Source of the DNA: Polytrichum commune | Taxonomy: Eukaryota > Streptophyta > Polytrichopsida > Polytrichales > Polytrichaceae | Length of the DNA: 64,000 nucleotides | Assembly (NCBI GenBank): GCA_950295325.1 | Contig: OX485808.1 | Coordinates: forward strand, 376,501-440,500 | Direction: 5' to 3' | Shown: positions 58,281-64,000 of the stretch, in pieces | Numbering within the stretch: the stretch's first letter is position 1 | Layout: each line of letters opens with the position of its first letter | Program-made: the position numbers and the translations under genes | The notes under the pieces: generated by a model | What the model was told of the DNA's origin: nothing | The model's input: only the letters and a program-made list of their open reading frames with translations | Database searches by the model: none

Positions 58281-59705
58281 TATGGTAACACATTCTCTGT
58301 TCATTTTGTAGGAGTGGTATTCATTCTTCATTCGTACGATTTCAATAAGTTAACATAAACTAACTAAGATCGCTTCATTTTTAGCAAAGCCTTAGTCAAC
58401 CTTATCCACTATGCCTACCATCTCTACTTCCGTACCCTACACCCGCTCAAAATGAGTCTCCACAATGTCTTTATCCCAAGTCTTGGATAAACCTAACAAA
58501 AACTATCTGACCACACTCCACTATTACATATGATTTGGTGTGGTCCACACTATTCATCATCGGTCCTTGTGAAAGATTTTGCAAATCAATGGGTGACAAC
58601 CAGAGAAGGTGACATGGGACACTTGATGTTGCAAGACAAGTCATATATGAGCCACTCTAAAAGAAAAATGGCACATCAATAGTAACGTCACACTTAATAT
58701 TTCCAAAAATTGTATATAACACAATCAAATGAGGAAAGAACTTGCACTCTTTGGAGCCAAGGTGAAAATCTTCAAAGTTCTTGAAATGAAGTTCATAGAC
58801 GACACGGATGGATATCTTTCGAATACGTACATGTTAAAATAGGATATGCTTCTACACAACATAAACCATCAAGGCACCTAGTGTGCCTCACAAAGTGTTA
58901 TATGCCTGAAATATCACGTATTATTGACCCTAGAATCGGCATGTATTTAGTGTAAATGCCCAATATTTGATGAGCGTCCTATAGAAATTTCCAAAAGTGA
59001 CAAGGTGACTTGGGACTTTCATCCTCTATTTAAAGGGTACACACACACATATCCAATACCAACAACTAATTTTAAATCAACACCTATGAATCTTGCGTAA
59101 AATGTACACATAGATTTTGAGAATGTACATCACCTAAACATATGATATAAGTGTTTGGTTTTAGGTCACCGACAAATGAAAATTAAAATCCTAATAAATT
59201 TTCATACAATATATGTGGTGCTAATATTTGATTTTATAGTCCAAGTGACCATGACACATGATCCATTTGATGCCATGTAGGAGTCCATGTAGACTTTTAC
59301 ATCCATTTTGCATTCACACACTTACTCCGTTGGTCCCTCAAGCGTAGTGTGGAGCGAACTTGGACCGGCTCCGCCTTTTCCACCAATGAGAGTGCTTGAA
59401 GTGAGCTGGTCACGGGCTCTCAGCCTCGTGTGTGAAGGTGCCCTTTTTCTTGCCTTTACCCTTTGACCGCACATTTCAGGCGAAAGGACCTTCCATAAGA
59501 CTTTAGATCTCAGGAGAAATAAGGGAGACCAAAAGGAAGCTTGAACCTTCAAGAAGAGAGTTAATCTTTCCGTTTCAAAAATATCATTTGCCCATAGTCA
59601 CTAAGAAATCAATTTTTATAGTTTGTTGGGGATAATTGTGTCAATGAAGGAAAGATAAGTTACTGTGAGATTGGCTATAAAGTTACCACCCTATCTTGCT
59701 CAACA
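58281..59705. other. Intergenic, nothing recognised
   Basis: AT-rich with short CpG-containing patch at about 59330-59480, where a 76-codon minus-strand frame (59322-59552) has no known match. Confidence 0.55.
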
Positions 59706-60276
59706 CTACACAAAATATGAAATTTAGTGTTTGATTAGATTTAGTGTTTTACCACCCTACTCTGCTCAACACTAATTTTCAATTCTTTGATAATTAGTGT
59801 TAGACATAAATGCGCCGCCGCCGCCTTCCTTGTTGCCACCTCTTTCCTACTAAACACTAAATTTGTGTATGTAACTTTCACATATTACCATAGATGATAT
59901 TTAGTGTTTGAGTCTACATTTAATGTTACTTACTTTCATAGGGTTAGTGATATTTAGTGTAGTGTTCGTATTTAGTGTATCTAACACTACATATCATATT
60001 TAGTGTAGTTTTCAGTTCCTTGACAATTAGTGTTAGACATAAATGTGATGCTACCTCCCTACTGTCACCTCCTTTCCTAACACTATATATATATATCATC
60101 TTTTTTCCATATCCTTACTAACATTAAATTCAAACATGTAACTTCCATATATTATCATAGTTGATATTTAGTGTTTGAGTTTACATTTAATGTTACTTAC
60201 TTTCATAGGGTTATTGACATTTAGTGTATGCGTTTGTATTTAGTGTATCAAACACTAAATATCCTTTTTAGTGTAG
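59706..60276 (-). mobile_element. CTACACTA-terminal MITE, family 1, head-to-tail double copy
   Basis: Two family-1 bodies in the same (reverse) orientation, 59706-60008 and about 60009-60276, share a single internal terminus ending 'tttagtgtag' at 60008. Both contain 'tactttcatagggttagtga'-type blocks, 'tttacatttaatgttactta' and 'acaattagtgttagacataa'. The outer ends read CTACACAAAATATGAAATTT and, read back, CTACACTAAAAAGGATATTT. A (GCC)n run lies in the first copy at 59813-59823. Confidence 0.82.
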
Positions 60277-62363
60277 TGGATGGAAGAACATGTGTCTAGT
60301 TTATCTTTTGTTACCTTCTTTCCAATTGAACTTACATGATATGAAGTGCACAATCACAAATACTAAGGTGAAAGGAAGGGATTAAGACCATGGACTGCTA
60401 ATGTGAAATGTGGTATGACCTATTGGCTTACACGGTGGACATGTAATATTGGTGACTGGAGTTGAGGTAAAAAGACTAATGTTTGACAAATCAATTATAA
60501 TAAGAATCAACTAAGGAGACGGAAAGCCTTGCAAGGGTGATTAACTGCATTTTCAAGTTACACTTAAAAGGTTAATCGGCACAAGACCAATGACCACACC
60601 AAAGTGCCCTTGGCTTTGGTACATTAACAACAAAAATTTTTGGGATACTTCATGCAAGATTATTGACGATGGTTGTGCCTTCACTTGCACACCGCACAAG
60701 GTCCAAGTAAAATGAACTCATTGCAAGACTATGGCATGGTTAAATAGTGTGAGATTGAAAGTTTGCCACAAACGCATGTACTATTATCGAGAGACTCTAA
60801 ACCCTTATTCATGAATAATTGTGTGGATTATTAGTCTGCATCCTCAATAACCTAACATGAACCTACGTCTTGTCCTGGTCAAACTTATTTGAGACACCTA
60901 GATAATACGCAAATCACCCTTTTAAATCTTCCACGAGCGTTCCTTTATTTTTCATTTTTTATAAACTAAATCTATTCAAACAATATTGTATTTGGTGCGT
61001 TGGAAACCTCATGATCTTACAGAGCACACAACTTGACCATTCCAACAATACAATCCACACTCAACACCCATTATGTTGGTTTTACGTTATTTAACTTGGT
61101 CCACACACCTTACATGTTGTTATCACCGGTCAACATTAGGTGCAATACTATATAGACGCATATGTCAATCTATCACTAGACATGGCTAGGAATGCATTTT
61201 GCCATCACGAATTCATACATTTGGAAGGTGAAAACCCAACATACTCTCTACGATCCAAAAATGGTCACCAAAAACAAGTTGAATGTGAAAGTGATACCGG
61301 AAACCCCAAAGTAATTTAGCGGAGCCTAGTTGAAATGAACCGCCCCCCTACTTCTCATGGATCGATGATCGATGGATGCGTTTACACAGACGCCCACTAA
61401 CCGCAAGCCCACCATCTACATTCTCCGTTTCATAATGCACCAGGGGTGTACATTCTCTGTTTTGTTATGTACCAGTGGTGTACATTCTCCTGTAGTTTGT
61501 GGCCCCGGTCCTCTTTAATTGCATCAAATCAAGTGCTCACTCTGTCGAGTTTTTTTGTCACATTGATTGCACCAAATTGATTGCACCGAATTCGATAGCT
61601 TAAGGACTTTCATCATCATCAACAACAACAACAACAATAACCGATCAAGTTGACATTCTTCCCATGGTGGTCAATGAAAGGGATCGGTTTCTTCTTGTGT
61701 GGAGTAGTTGGGAAAACGCAACTTAAACGGTCCATTTTGAGATTGCAAATCTAGATCGGTGTATGAATGAATTCCCTTCTCCCGACTCGTCAAAGGTTGT
61801 GGCGTGTTTGTTCTTATCCAACGCACGGACATAGCTCAAGGAGGCTCGGGTTTCCATAGTGTCTATATATGTGAACTCATTCATTGCGGATGAAGTGGCT
61901 CTAAGGTAGAGGATGCTAAAACCGTTGCGTGGAACATATATAATATGATTAAGTTTACAAGGATGTGATTCTAGCAATCGAAAAGGGACTCCAACGCACC
62001 AAAATATTACTTATATCGACTCTGCATGCAAATATTAAAAGGGTTGGAAATTTAGTTGGTGGATGATTCAAAGTCAATATGGGAGTCTGATGTGTAGGGT
62101 GGGTGGACATCCTCGTAACCAATATGTACTTTATTGTGCAAGGTTTGAAGGTGTTGGTGTTGGGTGGGGTGTTCGTTTTAGCATCATCGACCTTGAGTGA
62201 ATACATGTCCGCTATAGGTTTAGGGTCAATTCATTTTGGTTGGGTCCCACTAGACTAATCTCTGGGGTGTTTAAAAACATATCCGGTGTCAAATAAGCTA
62301 AAACGCATATTAGAATATGTCACTACGATTTCCCCTTCCCAATGGGTGAGTTTACTTAGACAC
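60277..62363. other. Intergenic, nothing recognised
   Basis: (ATC)n/(AAC)n microsatellite at about 61610-61639. A local direct duplication 'tgtacattctc' occurs at 61446 and 61481. No gene, RNA or complete element supported. Confidence 0.5.
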
Positions 62364-62425
62364 CACGTAGCTCAAGCTGTTGGGCGACATGATCGACATC
62401 GTAATTCAAATCTAATCTAATGTGG
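62364..62425 (+). repeat. tRNA-like segment, possible SINE head
   Basis: 'gtagctcaagctgttgggcg' resembles the A-box half of a tRNA or tRNA-derived SINE. 'aattcaaatc' follows at 62403-62412, at about B-box spacing. Acceptor stem pairing is not convincing, so it is not called as a tRNA gene. A single copy is seen here. Confidence 0.3.
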
Positions 62426-64000
62426 CAGTCTAATTAGGGTGGCTTCCATGACTTGTGCCCTAGTGGCAAGTTACCTATGCCATTGTATATGGTTGCCACC
62501 CAATGATTGCAAGATCATTTACTTTTCATAGTTCACATGTTTTTTTAGAACAAATCAAAGTAGATTTAATTGCTCAAAAAAGAAAACACCAAAGACAAGG
62601 TAACCCCCCAAAATTAGGAACCGTCCACAAGGCTCAAGAAACAAATACCCATTCTTGGGCCTAACATGTCGCTCTTACAACCAATCACGCCTCTCGTACA
62701 CGAAATCCTTTCCAATACATCAAGAACATCAACGTTTAGCCACATTCGAAGCTCTTGCACAATCCCTCTCGGCACGCTCCCACTCAAGTCAATCAAAGCA
62801 TTAAACAAATTACGACAAAAACGTTAGGAGGAGGCCTTTGAACTTGATTGAACACAAGGTCATTCCCGTTTTTTAATTTTTGATTTTTAATTATACAAAT
62901 AATAATGATAAATCCAAATAAGCCAACGGATGAAAGTACGAAGGAACACCAAAAGCAAACTAAACTTCTCAAGAACCTTAAAGGGGCAAACTCTTATCAA
63001 AGAGGCACACCACCAAGGGCCTTGCTTCATCGGAATGGAGTGAAGCTACCACTTGATGTTAAAGCCCCACATTGCCAAACACGTCGCGCGAGAGGACAAT
63101 CAAAGAAGCAACAATGTTCCGCCGACTCCAAGTTATTGCCACCGCAATGAGGGCATTTGACATCCACCTCATGTGAGAATCCACCTCTCCCTCATTCACC
63201 GTGGCCGCTTTGTGAAGATCCGATGAAAGAGGAAGACCATCAACCTTTGAAACTCGAGCTTGTGGCGCAACTTAATATTAATCTTGGATACTAGGTAGAG
63301 GTGATGAATTTTGGGGCTCTTGTGAATGCCTTTGCATCAATCTTGTGGATAATCTTGCATTGATCTTGTAATCTTGTGAACATTAATCTTGTGATTGCCT
63401 TTGGAGTGTTGGATGTGAGAGGTAAGTGGTTTAGTGAGGATAGTAGAAATGTTGAAAGTCATAGGTTTAAGGTAGATGTTGTTAAAAACCGTTGCTTTAA
63501 GTGACGAGCGTAGATATTATTATTACATTTAAGAAAAAAAAAAAAACGAACCTCGATTACAATTCAAAGGGGATTCCAACACACCAAAATGTTTCTTATT
63601 TGAATTCCGTGTGCAAAAGTTACAAGGGTTCATGGGAGCTGATGTGAACGTGATGTACACTTTCAAGAACAATATGTTTTTATTGTGCAAGAACTTCGGG
63701 GTGTTGGTTTTGGATGGTGTGTTGGTTTTAGCACCATCTACCTCATGATATCATGCTCTCTCCATATGCACAAGGGCTTGAAGTTCATCGCCCTTTGTAC
63801 AATATCTAGAACTAGGGTAGATGGTACCACTAGTGAAAGTGGTACATCTACCATGATCCTAAATATTAAAACACATCCATGTGACAATTTGTAAGGCTCA
63901 TGTGCTACATCCGATTGTTGTGGTCGAGGTCTTTAATTTATAGTGTACAAAAACCTTAGAGACGAAGCAATAGACTAACCAATATAGGTTGTAGTGGCCA
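62426..64000. other. Intergenic, nothing recognised
   Basis: Short frames only (largest 81 codons at 62905-63150 +), with no recognisable product. A poly-A run at 63532-63546. 61967-62180 and 63559-63745 share loosely similar strings ('aaggggactccaacgcacca', 'ttattgtgcaaggtttgaag', 'gtgttggt.ttgg'), a further old dispersed repeat. Confidence 0.5.

Noticed and set aside
1-64000. CRISPR arrays, integrons, phage or bacterial operons
   Set aside because: No regularly spaced identical repeats with unique spacers, no dense coding, no ribosome-binding pattern. The element repertoire is eukaryotic.

Overview
This window looks like nuclear, gene-poor, repeat-dominated eukaryotic DNA, most probably from a land plant. 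No open reading frame longer than about 215 codons exists. None of the frames reads like a conserved cellular gene, and there is no prokaryotic-style gene packing, operon or RBS. What can be recognised is a dense, nested graveyard of small transposable elements. They include a hAT-type MITE with an 8-bp duplication, a Mutator-type foldback with a 9-bp duplication, two PIF/Harbinger-type MITEs with TAA duplications, and ten or so MITE copies sharing CTACACTA termini. A dispersed repeat carries an antisense 5S rRNA-like domain, as in Cassandra-type TRIMs. These families together fit a vascular plant best. The plant assignment is an inference, because no plant gene is present to anchor it.

The only protein-coding relic identified is a broken Tc1/mariner DD34E transposase at about 23433-24396 (+). 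It has in-frame stops and at least one frameshift, but its three catalytic acidic residues are intact. Plant mariner elements are normally DD39D, so a DD34E relative is the most taxonomically surprising item here.

Layout. 1-1400 is a CpG-retaining segment that may be the 5' end of a minus-strand gene lying off the left edge. 1434-2195 is a three-unit degenerate tandem repeat. 2720-6480 is a block strikingly poor in G on the + strand, split by a hAT MITE. 6.9-20 kb holds MITEs, two 5S-associated repeat bodies, the Mutator foldback and several diverged dispersed repeats. 20.4-30.2 kb holds more dispersed repeats, the Tc1 relic, a PIF MITE and a small foldback. 32.4-33.5 kb is a CT-rich leader followed by a 53-bp minisatellite with a five-unit higher-order repeat. 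35.6-44 kb holds a nested MITE, the second 5S-like element, a CpG-rich island, a 35-bp-arm foldback, a G-quadruplex-prone tract and the second PIF MITE. 46-52 kb carries diverged, repeatedly interrupted copies of one dispersed family. 53.7-64 kb holds microsatellites, further MITEs including a head-to-tail dimer, the clearest 5S-like domain and a tRNA-like sequence.

Nothing here forms a pathway or operon. I saw no CRISPR array, integron, phage, biosynthetic cluster or convincing tRNA gene. The most informative signals are the 5S-derived repeat, the Tc1 relic, the structured minisatellite and the MITE family with its dimer.
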